This document shows, one piece after another, positions 28,293-36,984 of a stretch of DNA of 64,000 nt. Numbering within the stretch: position 1 is the stretch's first letter; each line of letters begins with the position of its first letter. The notes under the pieces were generated by a model that ran no database searches, was not told the DNA's origin, and worked only from the letters and a program-made list of their open reading frames with translations. This DNA comes from Marinobacter pelagius (GTDB lineage Bacteria > Pseudomonadota > Gammaproteobacteria > Pseudomonadales > Oleiphilaceae), in contig NZ_QNRO01000007.1 in assembly GCF_003315345.1 (NCBI RefSeq), forward strand, positions 88,001-152,000, in the 5' to 3' direction. The position numbers and the translations under genes were made by a program.

Positions 28293-28994
28293 TCAGTTCG
28301 CAGCGTAACGCTCGTGAAGGATGCCCACCCGCTCCACGTAGGCCTTGGTCTCGGCATAGGGAGGGACGCCCTTGTAGCGGGTAACGGCGCCTGGGCCAGC
28401 GTTGTAGGCAGCGGTTGCCAGGCGAATGTCCCCATTGAAACGCGCCAGCATCCGGGCCAGATAATTTACCCCGCCACGTATGTTTTCGGCCGCCACCATG
28501 GCATTGCCTACGCCTAGTTCCCGGGCGGTAGCCGGCATCAGTTGCATCAGGCCCTGGGCGCCCTTGGGAGACAGCGCCTTGGGGTTGAACGCGGATTCGG
28601 CGTGAATGACGGCCCGGACCAGGGCCGGGTCGACATCGAACTCACTGGCCGCAGTCCGGATTTCCTTCTGGTAAGGCTGAAGGAACAGCGGCGTCTTGCG
28701 CCAGTCGACTTTCGAATTCGGATCACAGGCGTAACAGTGAAAGCGGATGACATCGAACGTGGCATTGTTTGGCTGGATACTGCTGTAGGAAACGACTCCG
28801 TTCTCGTCGGTGTAGCGATAGACTGTCTCGTTGCCGGTGGAGGCAATAGGGGCGTCCGTGCTCTTGGTGTTGGTGTACTCGACGGTGCCATCCGGATGCA
28901 CGATGCGCTTGATGCCATCGGCCAGAGCCGGCATGGCAACCGAGAACATCATTACGGCGAGCGCGAGGGAAGGAGTTCGTGATCGTTTTGCCAT
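28293..28994 (-). CDS. Lytic transglycosylase (SLT family) with N-terminal DUF4124-like region
   Basis: 233 residues from ATG 28994, which gives a proper signal peptide (MAKRSRTPSLALAVMMFSVA, cleaved after PALA). The frame extends to 29081 without a ribosome site. A short DUF4124-like region follows (IKRIVHPDGTVEYTN and a second copy VYRYTDENGVVSYSS). The SLT goose-type lysozyme domain spans about 105-225, with catalytic Glu in VIHAESAFNPKALSPKG, then AQGLMQLMPATARELG and AAYNAGPGAVTRY. It cleaves peptidoglycan in the periplasm, making 1,6-anhydromuropeptides. Confidence 0.92.
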   Translation of the reverse strand: MAKRSRTPSLALAVMMFSVAMPALADGIKRIVHPDGTVEYTNTKSTDAPIASTGNETVYRYTDENGVVSYSSIQPNNATFDVIRFHCYACDPNSKVDWRKTPLFLQPYQKEIRTAASEFDVDPALVRAVIHAESAFNPKALSPKGAQGLMQLMPATARELGVGNAMVAAENIRGGVNYLARMLARFNGDIRLATAAYNAGPGAVTRYKGVPPYAETKAYVERVGILHERYAAN

Positions 28995-29114
28995 GGTCCA
29001 GAGTAAGCCGGTAACTGCCAGTAATAATCGAGTGCCTATTATTTCAGTCCCTGGCCCTGTGGCAAAGGGCCAGGGTCCCATTAACTGTAACCCGACTGAT
29101 GCTATTTGTTGCGG

Positions 29115-30212
29115 TTATGAATCGGCCGGCGCCGGTTCCGGCGGCAACCGGGTGCCGGACCAGTTTTCCATCAGCCGGCAGGTGACCAGGTCGCCGGTAA
29201 CGTTAATGGCAGTGCGGCACATGTCCAGAATGCGGTCCACGCCCATGATCAGCGCGATACCGCTTGGCGGTATGCCCACGGTCTGGAGCACCATGGCAAG
29301 GATGACGATGCCAACGCCGGGTGTGGCCGGTGAACCGATGGACGCGCCGACCGCCATGGCAACCACCAGCGCCATGCTGCCCCAGCCCAGGTCAATGCCA
29401 TAGACCTGGGCCAGGAATACGGTTGCCACCGCCTGATAAAGTGCGGTGCCGTTCATGTTGATGGTTGCGCCCAGTGGAATCACAAATTCGGAGATCGATG
29501 GCCGCACTCCGAGCTTGTCCTCGGCAGTGCGGATGGAAAGCGGCATGACAGCAGCGGAGCTGGAGGTGGAGAATGCCAGCAGCAGGACATCACGGCTGTC
29601 CTTGAGAAACTGCAATGGTCGCTGGCCCACCAGAACCTTGAGAATCAGCAGGTAGAAGCCCAGTAGGACCAACAATCCCAGCAGGACGGTCAGCACGTAG
29701 GAGCCCATGCCCAGCATGGCGCGGAAGCCGATGGTGGTGGTGAGCTGGGCCATCAGGCCGAAGACGGCGAAGGGGGCCAGGCGCATGGCCCATTTAACCA
29801 CGGTCATGCAGACCTGTTGCAGGGAATCGAGCAGGTCCAGCATCGGTCGGGACTTTTCCGGTGCCATGCTGACCAGGGCAACACCGACGATGATCGAGAA
29901 GATCACTACCTGCAGCATCTGGCCTTCCACCATGGCATCCAGGGGATTGCCGGGGAGCAGCCCCAACAGGGCCTGGGGAAGATCCTCAACACTGGGTATC
30001 GTGGCATTCACCACCTCGCCAGAGGGTTCCGTTGCTGGCGTGGCCAGCCCGGTCAGCATGCGCCCGGGGTTAATCAGGCCACCAACCCAGAGCCCGATGG
30101 AAGCGGCGATGGCAGTGGTGATGACGAAGAAAATGGATACGCGCATGCCGAGCTTGCGCAGTTGCGAGAGATCTTCGCTGGAGGCCAGGCCTCGCACCAC
30201 CGAGGCGATGAC
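29115..30212 (-). pseudogene. Dicarboxylate/amino acid:cation symporter, 3' part, split by the mobile island
   Basis: About 365 codons of a DAACS/GltP-type symporter, starting at IASVVRGLASSEDLSQLRKLG. The helical-hairpin and substrate motifs are intact (LLAFSTSSSAAVMPLS, IPLGATINMNGTALYQ, SIGSPATPGVGI, GVDRILDMCRTAINVTGD). The first about 86 residues, with the first two membrane helices, are missing here and occur at 50,095-50,352 in the same orientation. A GTG at 30230 opens the frame but lies in island-end sequence. Without the N-terminal helices a working transporter is unlikely. Confidence 0.92.
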
Positions 30213-30250
30213 GATGGCCACCCGTTTCACGGGATGAATATGTACATCGG

Positions 30251-30280
30251 TTTAGGTCAGTATTCATAAGGGTTTTAGGT
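30251..30280 (+). repeat. Left island end: two TTTAGGT direct repeats
   Basis: TTTAGGT occurs at 30251-30257 and 30274-30280, 23 bases apart. The same core occurs three times at the right end (50028-50092). TGTACAT at 30241-30246 and its surroundings also has a counterpart at 50040-50046. These are probable recombinase arm or accessory sites. From 30,281 to 30,714 no gene is supported; a 9-bp inverted repeat lies within it. Confidence 0.6.
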
Positions 30281-30302
30281 GTTCTGATCAAATTTTATAC
30301 GC

Positions 30303-30329
30303 ATACACATATATTCTTCTTATGTGTAT
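30303..30329. repeat. 9-bp inverted repeat near the left island end
   Basis: ATACACATA and TATGTGTAT are perfect complements separated by 9 bases. It lies 23 bases inside the TTTAGGT repeats, so it may be part of the recombination end or an operator. Confidence 0.45.
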
Positions 30330-30714
30330 AAGATTGGGCTCTTTTCATCCCGGTTTTGTACATACGGAAGTTTCGAGTTCATCCGCTTGGTCCCAGTAAT
30401 TTCAACGCAACATTGCCGTCGTTCCGCCTTCTACAAAGACTCTGAACCCCTGCTGAAAAGGGTATTAAAAGACACGGCGTCAGGGGGCGAGTTCTCGCAC
30501 TGCGTGCCGCACCAAGCCCTTGATCCCTAAATTTCTTATATTTGAATGCACCCTTAAGACGACCACTATGCGCACACTCGATTTAGCTTGCGTATAGTCA
30601 GACCAATAGCGTTCCCTATGACTAAGCTCACAAGTGATCTCAGAGGAAATGTGACCGATTTTCCGATTTGAATTTCGATACAGAAACTAATAAGTGTCAA
30701 GAAAGGACGAAGAC

Positions 30715-30861
30715 GTGGAAAAAATGTTGCTCTTGTTAGCAGGCACAGTACTTGGATGGGTGCTGAATACAGCGAGAGAGTTTTGGATAAGGTCGAGAGA
30801 GGAGAAGAAGGAATTAGCTTTTATTGACCTGCCCCCTGACTTTAATCCAACTGTTCCCTAG
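30715..30861 (+). pseudogene. Small membrane protein gene truncated by IS insertion
   Basis: A GTG start with AAAGGA seven bases upstream opens a frame encoding one membrane helix (MLLLLAGTVLGWVLNTA) and a basic/acidic tail (REFWIRSREEKKELAF). At 30,825 the frame enters the IS end and stops within it at 30,859-30,861, after only 48 codons. The start signals are good, so a longer gene was probably cut. The sequence right of the IS (from 32,043) does not continue it in an obvious frame. Confidence 0.5.
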
Positions 30862-31687
30862 TAATGTCCGTTACTTTCGAATCAGTTTTTCCAAGTCGGA
30901 GAGCGGAGGCAAACTCCAGAGGTGTCTGATACCCCAAGGATGAATGCGGCCGCTGCTCATTGTAGTCCAAGCGCCAGTTACTGATTTTTTCCCGGGCGTG
31001 AGCAAGATCCCGGAACCAGTGTTCATTCAGGCACTCATCCCGGAATTTTCCGTTAAAGCTCTCGACGTAACCATTTTGCATCGGCTTCCCGGGCTGAATT
31101 AGCTTCAATTCAACGCCATGTTGGTAGGCCCATTGGTCGAGTGCTCTGCCAGTGAATTCCGGCCCTTGGTCAGTCCTAACGGCTTTCGGGTAGCCTCGGA
31201 AGGCCGCGATGCCATCCAGGGTGCGGACTACCTGTTCACCCGATATTCCCATAGCAACGGGAATATCGAGGCACTCCTTGGTGAAATCATCCACGATCGT
31301 CAGGCATTTGATCCTGCGGCCGTTGGCTAAGGAATCCATCACGAAGTCCATGGACCACGTATGATTCGGCGTATCGGGCAGCACCAAGGGCTGCCGTTCG
31401 ACCATCACGCCTTTACGGCGCTTGCGTTTGCGGACAGCCAGGCCTGCCTCCCGGTAAAGCCGATAAACCTTCTTGTGATTCACCTCGGCACCCTCACGAC
31501 GCAATAGCTGGTGCACGCGCCGGTACCCGAACCGGCGACGTTCGAATGCAATGGTTTTGATGCGCTCTGTCAGTTCACGCTCCTCTGGAGACCGCTGAGA
31601 CTGATAACGCATCGTTGCGCGGGATAACCCGACGAGTGAACAGGCTTTGCGCTCGGATATCGTCGTCTCCGACAGCATGGTGCGCAC
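30842..31687 (-). CDS. IS3-family transposase OrfB (DDE integrase)
   Basis: 281 residues in the listed frame; the frame continues upstream of 31687 into overlap with orfA ([12 protein letters not shown] region), as expected when OrfAB is made by programmed frameshifting. An HTH_21-like segment ([20 protein letters not shown]) precedes the rve integrase core. DDE residues are visible in [17 protein letters not shown] and [12 protein letters not shown]. All motifs are intact, so the element may be active. Confidence 0.92.
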   Translation of the reverse strand: MRTMLSETTISERKACSLVGLSRATMRYQSQRSPEERELTERIKTIAFERRRFGYRRVHQLLRREGAEVNHKKVYRLYREAGLAVRKRKRRKGVMVERQPLVLPDTPNHTWSMDFVMDSLANGRRIKCLTIVDDFTKECLDIPVAMGISGEQVVRTLDGIAAFRGYPKAVRTDQGPEFTGRALDQWAYQHGVELKLIQPGKPMQNGYVESFNGKFRDECLNEHWFRDLAHAREKISNWRLDYNEQRPHSSLGYQTPLEFASALRLGKTDSKVTDITREQLD

Positions 31688-31710
31688 AGCCTCGCGCTTG
31701 TTCCCGACGG

Positions 31711-31980
31711 TCAGTACTTTCGGTTGAGAGCGGCCTTCAGAGCTTCGGTGTCCAGCATGGACTCGGCCAGCAATTTCTTGAGCCGAGCGTTCTCTTCCTC
31801 AAGGGCCTTCAAGCGACGGGCTTCAGAGACTTCTAGGCCGCCATATTTCTTGCGCCAGGTGTAGAACGTCGCGTCCGAGATGTTGTACTTCCGGCACAGC
31901 TCTTTGACCGGTAAGCCAGCCTCGGCTTCCTTCAGAATGGGAATGATCTGTTCTTCGGTGAATCGCTTCTTCATGTTCAT
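31711..31980 (-). CDS. IS3-family transposase OrfA
   Basis: 89 residues. A helix-turn-helix ([36 protein letters not shown]) is followed by a leucine-zipper helix ([20 protein letters not shown]) that joins subunits. This is typical of IS407-group OrfA proteins. It lies immediately upstream of orfB on the minus strand and should bind the terminal repeats. Confidence 0.92.
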   Translation of the reverse strand: MNMKKRFTEEQIIPILKEAEAGLPVKELCRKYNISDATFYTWRKKYGGLEVSEARRLKALEEENARLKKLLAESMLDTEALKAALNRKY

Positions 31981-32076
31981 CTTCCTCTCTGGTGATGAAC
32001 ATTACTAAGATCACGCTGGATTAGAAAGTTGGGAGCAGGTCATCCAAGCCAATCACAGCCATTTCATCCAGTATGA

Positions 32077-32277
32077 TTGGCGGGGAAAATTGGCAAGCCC
32101 CCGATACAGCCTCGGGATAAACGGAAGAGCTGGATTCTGCCTGTCGTGATACTGAGCAACGCTAAAAAGAGCTTTGTGGCTCAAACCAAATTAGACGAAA
32201 TGAAAGGCGTGGAGAGCTTGATAACGCGCCTAGAGGCCAGCGAAGAAAGCGTGGCCAACGACAAAATCAGTAAGTGA
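32077..32277 (+). CDS. Short hypothetical ORF beside the IS
   Basis: Up to 66 residues from TTG 32077, with GTG 32146 as a shorter alternative. The second half is a plausible amphipathic helix (LDEMKGVESLITRLEASEES). No clear ribosome site is seen. It could be the surviving tail of a gene cut by the IS. The sequence from 32,278 to 32,517 holds no gene. Confidence 0.25.
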   Translation: MAGKIGKPPIQPRDKRKSWILPVVILSNAKKSFVAQTKLDEMKGVESLITRLEASEESVANDKISK

Positions 32278-32517
32278 CACGGTAGAAAATTCGATTCTCT
32301 TTTTGAGCCCAGCTCAAATCGTTTAAAAGTCTTCCCGGTGGGAAAGTCGTAGAAAATTCATGTACATTGGATCAGTGGCGATCCGTACCGTGCAGGCATT
32401 TGTGGAAATGCCGTTGCTCTTTAGACGCCAGCTATCCACTTTACAGAGCTTTGATGATGGCACTTTTGGGCGGGCACAGTTCTAAATCTTATCAATTTTG
32501 TCAGTGAGGAACGGAGC

Positions 32518-32859
32518 ATGGCTCATGTTGACCTAACTTCTGCTATAGAGCAGATGGAAATGTTGGAAGAAAAATTGGGAATCACCTTTGGTGGAATGTC
32601 TGCCTTCCTAGACCACGACGAAGACGACGACTGGGAGCCAACACTTACAGTCACCGGTGAGATAATTTCAACAAATGGAGATCCTCTGGAAGAAGACATC
32701 GAAATAAAAATTGCTGCTTACGATTCACAAGGGCGTGTGGTCGCAAAGGCCAGCGAATACATCGATGAGGAATCATTTGCCGGATTCGACGTATTTGATG
32801 TCTCACTAGAAACACCGGTGGCAGATATTGTGAAAATACGGATTTTCCCTGTGAAATAA
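32518..32859 (+). CDS. Small acidic protein, first gene of a candidate defence pair
   Basis: 113 residues, very acidic (FLDHDEDDDWEP near 32-43). It has a beta-rich C-terminal half (LTVTGEIISTNGDPLEEDIEIKI; YDSQGRVVAKASEYIDEESF; GFDVFDVSLETP; VKIRIFPVK) that looks like a single beta-sandwich. The start ATG follows GAGGAACGGAGC. Its stop is 15 bases before the ATG of the Hsp90-like ATPase gene, so the two are surely cotranscribed. I do not know the family; a partner, inhibitor or sensor for the ATPase is the natural guess. Confidence 0.7.
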   Translation: MAHVDLTSAIEQMEMLEEKLGITFGGMSAFLDHDEDDDWEPTLTVTGEIISTNGDPLEEDIEIKIAAYDSQGRVVAKASEYIDEESFAGFDVFDVSLETPVADIVKIRIFPVK

Positions 32860-32874
32860 TTGAGCGAGCACTTA

Positions 32875-34917
32875 ATGAGTTTTTCCGAAATTCGGACCTC
32901 CCTTTTGGACGAAGCTTTGAAATCACCGCAATTGTTGTCTGATCTTGCGGGATTGGAGCTGTATATATCTGAGACATACAACGCTCGGTCTTTCGTTGAG
33001 CTGTTGCAGAACGCGGACGATGCGGAATCGAAAAGATTTTTCGTGTCAATGAGCGACGGCATTCTCTTGGTTGCTAATGACGGAAAGGAATTTTCTGAGG
33101 GGGATTTTTATAGCCTCTGTAGGAGCGCTTCGTCCAACAAGCGTAGAGGGGAGAATATTGGTTACAGAGGTATCGGATTTAAATCGGTGGTTTCGTTATC
33201 TCAAACTGCGCACCTAATCAGTGGAGAATATGAAGTAACTTTTTCACGAGAACTGTCTAGGCAGGCAGTTCCTGATGCAGACAATGTACCAATTATTAGA
33301 ATTCCTCATCCGATTGACAGGGCAATTAAGGGAGAAACGGAAAGGCAAGTATCGGGTCTAAGGGCAGAGGGGTTTACTACCTTTTTTATATTTGATGATG
33401 TGAACAATGACGCAGTACATACCGAACTTTCCAACTTCGATTCCTCTTTTTTAATATTTTTGTCGTCCATTTCGGAGGTTATACTCAAAGGAACGAGCGT
33501 TAGAGAAATTAAAGTTGATCGTACCGGTACCAAGGGAAATAGGCTGGTATCTCTAATAGAGAATGAAAAAACAATCAGCTACAGCATTATGAGTCACCGC
33601 AGTATTGTAGTCGCGGCCCCAATGTTAGGCAGTCAGGGGGCTGCAAGTAGTGATCAGAGCGTAGTACACTCATTTTTGCCGACAGCAGATGACTCCGGCA
33701 TTAAAGCTCGGGTTCAAGGGAATGTTAGTACTGATCCCTCAAGAACTAGAGTTGTTCTCGATGAGTTTACTTACGAGGTTATCCGAGATCTTTCAAACTT
33801 TATCACGAACTATTTGAACACTGTCTCTGACTCGATGATACCCAGTGACGCCCGGAAAGCTAGCGCAGACTTTCTTCGAGCCATAGAGCCCACAATTGAT
33901 CCTAGAACCTCGGCCTTTACTAAAAAAGATTTCCGAAGTGAATTGTACAAGCAACTTAAGACCGATTCGAATGCGATCTGCGAGACCATTCGGCGCAAGC
34001 CAAGTTGGTTGAACTTGGATGACTTCCATAAATTACTGGAAATCAGTGATTTTAGCTCGTTCCCCAGCTTTTTTGTTGGCTCAACCAATGGAAACGCTTT
34101 GCTATCGCACCTTAACGTCAAAGAGCTTTCTTTAGAAGAAGTGTTGAGCCTCATAGGCAGCGTAAATCTGTCTAACCTGGGCCTTTCCGAGATATGCGGA
34201 CGGATAATAAAGTCGGCAACGTTCTCAAAAGACATTAGTGAAAGTGCTATAAAGTCTTCTCGATTTTGGGTAAGTAATAGTCGGCGAGTGTCGATCAATG
34301 AAATTGTATCAGAATCGCTCCAAATAGATGATGATTATATAAGGCTCGTACTGGAGAAAGTAGGGTCTCCGGTACAAACAAAGGTGTTTTTTGAGCGTTT
34401 TCTTGGTGAAAATATAGGTGACATGGCTCAGGCGACGACTAGCGGAAGTCCTCCGCTAAGATCGTCAGTTCCAACTAAACCGAGCGCCATTGAGTCCGAG
34501 AGGCCAGCCAAGGCTAACATCAGTTCCCTATTTGTGGAAAAGTGGAGGTCTGCGGAAGAGACGGTCGCAGAAATTTTTCGCCTCAAAGGATATAAAGTTG
34601 AGGATGTTTCTAAACAAAATGTTGGATATGACTATTACTGCGTAAATGGTGATGGTGATGTGATTTATCTGGAGGTGAAAAAGATAGGTAGGGAAAATGA
34701 GGCGTTCACGCTTACAACCAATGAGGAGGTTGTGGCGCGGGAAAAAGGAAAAGAGTATACAATTGCTTTGTTGAGAGAATCTGGTAATAAAGTTGAGCTT
34801 TCTTTAATTAGCGAGCCACTTAAGAAGATAAAGCTAACCAGGCAGTGCAGACAATGGGTCTGGCTATGCGAAGATTATCCTTATGATCCTGAGCTTTTTG
34901 AGTTCAAATCGGTCTGA
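32875..34917 (+). CDS. Sacsin/Hsp90-like GHKL ATPase with C-terminal DUF3883 domain
   Basis: 680 residues from ATG 32875 (TTG 32860 is in frame). The N-terminal about 200 residues carry the GHKL ATPase boxes: ELLQNADDAE (Mg-binding Asn), LLVANDGKEFSEGDFYSL (Asp-x-Gly lid region) and GYRGIGFKSVVSLS (glycine-rich lid). The middle (about 210-550) is unassigned. The last about 110 residues match DUF3883/NOV-C: VGYDYYCVNGDGDVIYLEVKK and FTLTTNEEVVAREKGKEYTI. The Asp...Glu-x-Lys spacing in the former is reminiscent of a PD-(D/E)xK nuclease core. Such ATPase plus DUF3883 proteins occur in bacterial defence islands. The location in a mobile island and the small upstream partner fit an anti-phage system. 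That function is inferred. Confidence 0.83.
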   Translation: MSFSEIRTSLLDEALKSPQLLSDLAGLELYISETYNARSFVELLQNADDAESKRFFVSMSDGILLVANDGKEFSEGDFYSLCRSASSNKRRGENIGYRGIGFKSVVSLSQTAHLISGEYEVTFSRELSRQAVPDADNVPIIRIPHPIDRAIKGETERQVSGLRAEGFTTFFIFDDVNNDAVHTELSNFDSSFLIFLSSISEVILKGTSVREIKVDRTGTKGNRLVSLIENEKTISYSIMSHRSIVVAAPMLGSQGAASSDQSVVHSFLPTADDSGIKARVQGNVSTDPSRTRVVLDEFTYEVIRDLSNFITNYLNTVSDSMIPSDARKASADFLRAIEPTIDPRTSAFTKKDFRSELYKQLKTDSNAICETIRRKPSWLNLDDFHKLLEISDFSSFPSFFVGSTNGNALLSHLNVKELSLEEVLSLIGSVNLSNLGLSEICGRIIKSATFSKDISESAIKSSRFWVSNSRRVSINEIVSESLQIDDDYIRLVLEKVGSPVQTKVFFERFLGENIGDMAQATTSGSPPLRSSVPTKPSAIESERPAKANISSLFVEKWRSAEETVAEIFRLKGYKVEDVSKQNVGYDYYCVNGDGDVIYLEVKKIGRENEAFTLTTNEEVVAREKGKEYTIALLRESGNKVELSLISEPLKKIKLTRQCRQWVWLCEDYPYDPELFEFKSV

Positions 34918-35309
34918 AATCTTGATTAGGGTTACATAGCGCCCAAGTTCATCCTGATCGAAATTACGACTTAATGAACGGGTTCTAAGATCGCTTCGGG
35001 TGAGTTTGCCTGGTCTGTGTAGATCAACGACAAATATCGCAAAACTTCGTCTATTTTCATTACCTGAGCTTACAAGCCTATAAAAGTTATGAAATAGTGA
35101 GTTTCATAAGGTGCGCGATAAGCAATCAGATGGTCCGTCCGAATTGGACATTTTGCGTTTATGCGCCATTAGCTGATGGAAGCTCGTACTCTAATATTCT
35201 GAAATAGAACGATAATAAAAGATAGGTGACACTGTTTGGCGCGGATAAGCGCTTGGAGGACAGATGTCATTTGTCGTTGAATTAGCTGTTACATTTAAGG
35301 AGTTCCTGC
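34918..35309. other. AT-rich intergenic stretch without a gene
   Basis: 392 bases between the ATPase gene and the next gene. No open frame with a ribosome site, no terminator with a T-run and no repeat shared with other parts of the window was found. The last 20 bases carry AAGGAG, the ribosome site of the following TTG start. It probably holds the promoter of the next gene. Confidence 0.5.
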
Positions 35310-35984
35310 TTGCGGATCATTCTTCCCGTATTCGGTGCAATACTGTTTTTTTCCAGCGTTGCATTGGGCTATTGCCTTCTTGACGACGGAGCATTGTCGG
35401 GATCTGAGTTTGTTAGCCTGATTGTGGCTTTCGCGGTTATTGGCTTGATTATTTCCTTTGCCTCTGAGGTTCAGGAATTCTCAGTCGCAGGAAACATCGT
35501 CAAGCTTAAAGAAGTTAAACGTGATGCAGAAAGGTCAATATCGGAATTGAAGTCTGCCCGAACTGAAACATTTCGCTTTCTTTTGAGCTTAGCGAAAAGG
35601 CACCCAGGCGGCTTCGCTGGTATTGGACCTGTGGACGAAAGAATTCCTGACTTTTGGGCCTTGTACAAACAGATCAAAAAATTTGGATGCCAAGGCGAAC
35701 TGACGGATGCTCTTCTGGACGTTTCCGAGACCTTAGCCAAAGGCCAAATCAGCACTATTGGGAATTTGAGTGGCCGGATTGGAACTAAATACCGTCGAGT
35801 AGACCGTTTGCCGTTACCCTCCGAGCTATTAATGGAGGCGCTAGATGATGAATCAATCGCTGAGGCGGAGAAGCGGGGCTTGCATCGTGGCGACACCCGT
35901 AAAATCAAAGAGTCGGTTGTCCAAGCTATAGAAGAATACACAAAGCTCTACGAGCTTTATCAAAACTACGAGTCCAAGATGTAA
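35310..35984 (+). CDS. Two-helix membrane protein with cytoplasmic helical domain, cassette-like
   Basis: 224 residues from TTG 35310, chosen because AAGGAG lies seven bases upstream. Two membrane helices (about 3-22, ILPVFGAILFFSSVALGYC, and 31-52, VSLIVAFAVIGLIISFASEV) are followed by a soluble, charged, helical domain with a coiled-coil stretch (VKLKEVKRDAERSISELKS). I do not recognise the family. The stop codon TAA is the first base of an integron attC-like site, the usual arrangement of a gene cassette. A membrane-anchored effector is possible but not shown. Confidence 0.65.
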   Translation: MRIILPVFGAILFFSSVALGYCLLDDGALSGSEFVSLIVAFAVIGLIISFASEVQEFSVAGNIVKLKEVKRDAERSISELKSARTETFRFLLSLAKRHPGGFAGIGPVDERIPDFWALYKQIKKFGCQGELTDALLDVSETLAKGQISTIGNLSGRIGTKYRRVDRLPLPSELLMEALDDESIAEAEKRGLHRGDTRKIKESVVQAIEEYTKLYELYQNYESKM

Positions 35985-36056
35985 CAATACGCGTCACTCG
36001 GATTCCCTTTACACCGCTTCGCGCTGTAAAGGCCACCGGTGCGCTCCGCGTTAGCT
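35982..36056 (+). repeat. attC-like (integron cassette recombination) site
   Basis: The sequence starts TAACAATACGCG, overlapping the stop of the preceding gene, and ends CCGCGTTAGCTT. Between them a long imperfect stem contains CTTTACA (36007-36013) and TGTAAAG (36025-36031) around CCGCTTCGCGC. This copies the layout of attC sites such as that of aadA (TAACAAT ... CGCTTCGCG ... GCGTTAG). The last box is GTTAGCT rather than strict GTTRRRY. No integrase gene of integron type is in the window. Confidence 0.65.
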
Positions 36057-36077
36057 TAAAAGCAGGAATCAAGAAAT

Positions 36078-36848
36078 ATGACCCAAGTCGGCATATGCAA
36101 GCTCTGCTTAAAGGAGAGGGAGCTTCAGAATTCTCACGCCATCCCGAACGCCTACTTTCGCAGAATTTTTAGAGAAAGCAGTGGCAACGCAATCAGAATC
36201 GTAGGCGATGAATTCACAGAAATTGATTATACAAATGACAGCGGAAAGGAACTTCAGCTTTGCAGGAGTTGTGAGTCGCTACTAAATAAAGAGTACGAGA
36301 ACTATACACTTAATATTCTTTCTGGAAAATCTCATGCTGTGACCAGGCTAGGCTCAGGAGTCAGTTACGGACGGGTTAATGGCGAAAGGCTAATACTATT
36401 TTTTATATCAATAGTGTGGAGAGCCGCCAATTCAAGTCAGAGTATTTACGAAAAAGTGCATCTTACGGACTCGATATCTGAGGACTTTCGCCGCTCTATA
36501 CTATATAGAAAAGCACCCAGTTCTAGGCTTGTAGGTGTTCGCTGTCAGAGATTGATAGACAAAACTCCAGGCGGATTTTTTCGAAGTAATCTGGCAAATT
36601 TTATAGCAGCTCCCTTTCCACGTCTTGGAAAGCACTACGCTAGCTATATTTTGGTTTTTGCTGGCTTAATAGCTGAGGTGAGGATCGGAGGATTTCGCAT
36701 TAAGCAGAGGTCTAATCGAGGCATGTTATCCAAAAAGGGTATGGTGCTTTTCGTTCCGGATATAGATGTACTGTCTGTGCCAGAAATAAACGAAGTTCTA
36801 GTTCGTGGCTTCGGCAAACATTTTAACGGTAGATCAAGAGTCAGCTGA
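36078..36848 (+). CDS. HNH-like zinc-binding protein, function unknown
   Basis: 256 residues. The N-terminus reads like a treble-clef/HNH fold: CKLCLKERELQNSHAIPNAYF (residues 7-27, Cys-x-x-Cys and Ser-His-x-Ile-Pro) with a second pair in LQLCRSCESLLNKEYENY near 55-72. A strong basic and hydrophobic remainder follows (FISIVWRAANSSQ; SYILVFAGLIAEVRIGG). HNH nucleases are frequent defence effectors, but the second catalytic His/Asn is not obvious, so nuclease activity is uncertain. It begins 22 bases after the attC-like site, so it may be a second cassette, although no attC follows it. Confidence 0.6.
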   Translation: MTQVGICKLCLKERELQNSHAIPNAYFRRIFRESSGNAIRIVGDEFTEIDYTNDSGKELQLCRSCESLLNKEYENYTLNILSGKSHAVTRLGSGVSYGRVNGERLILFFISIVWRAANSSQSIYEKVHLTDSISEDFRRSILYRKAPSSRLVGVRCQRLIDKTPGGFFRSNLANFIAAPFPRLGKHYASYILVFAGLIAEVRIGGFRIKQRSNRGMLSKKGMVLFVPDIDVLSVPEINEVLVRGFGKHFNGRSRVS

Positions 36849-36984
36849 CAATGCAAGTGACTGTTGTGCCAGCGCCATTTTATGCATCACCTTTGATAGA
36901 CCCGAATGTCCGCTTTGCGACCGTACCGAACCATCGGCCCGAGCCGATCTGCTTAAACAGATCGGGCGCTGGGCCGGCTCTAAA

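Larger units (their letters stand above)
30825..32042 (-). mobile_element. IS3-family insertion sequence, IS407-like group
   Basis: 1218 bp with terminal inverted repeats TGACCTGCcCCC...CTTTaATCCA (left) and TGACCTGCtCCC...CTTTctAATCCA (right, reversed). It carries orfA and orfB of an IS3-type transposase on the minus strand. The flanking tetramers (TTAT left, TCCA right) do not match, so no target-site duplication is seen; a later deletion or recombination between copies is likely. A related end is found alone at 43761-43806. Confidence 0.9.

Noticed and set aside
30324..30530. A 68-codon frame near the left island end
   Set aside because: No ribosome site, unremarkable composition, and it lies in probable recombination-end DNA.
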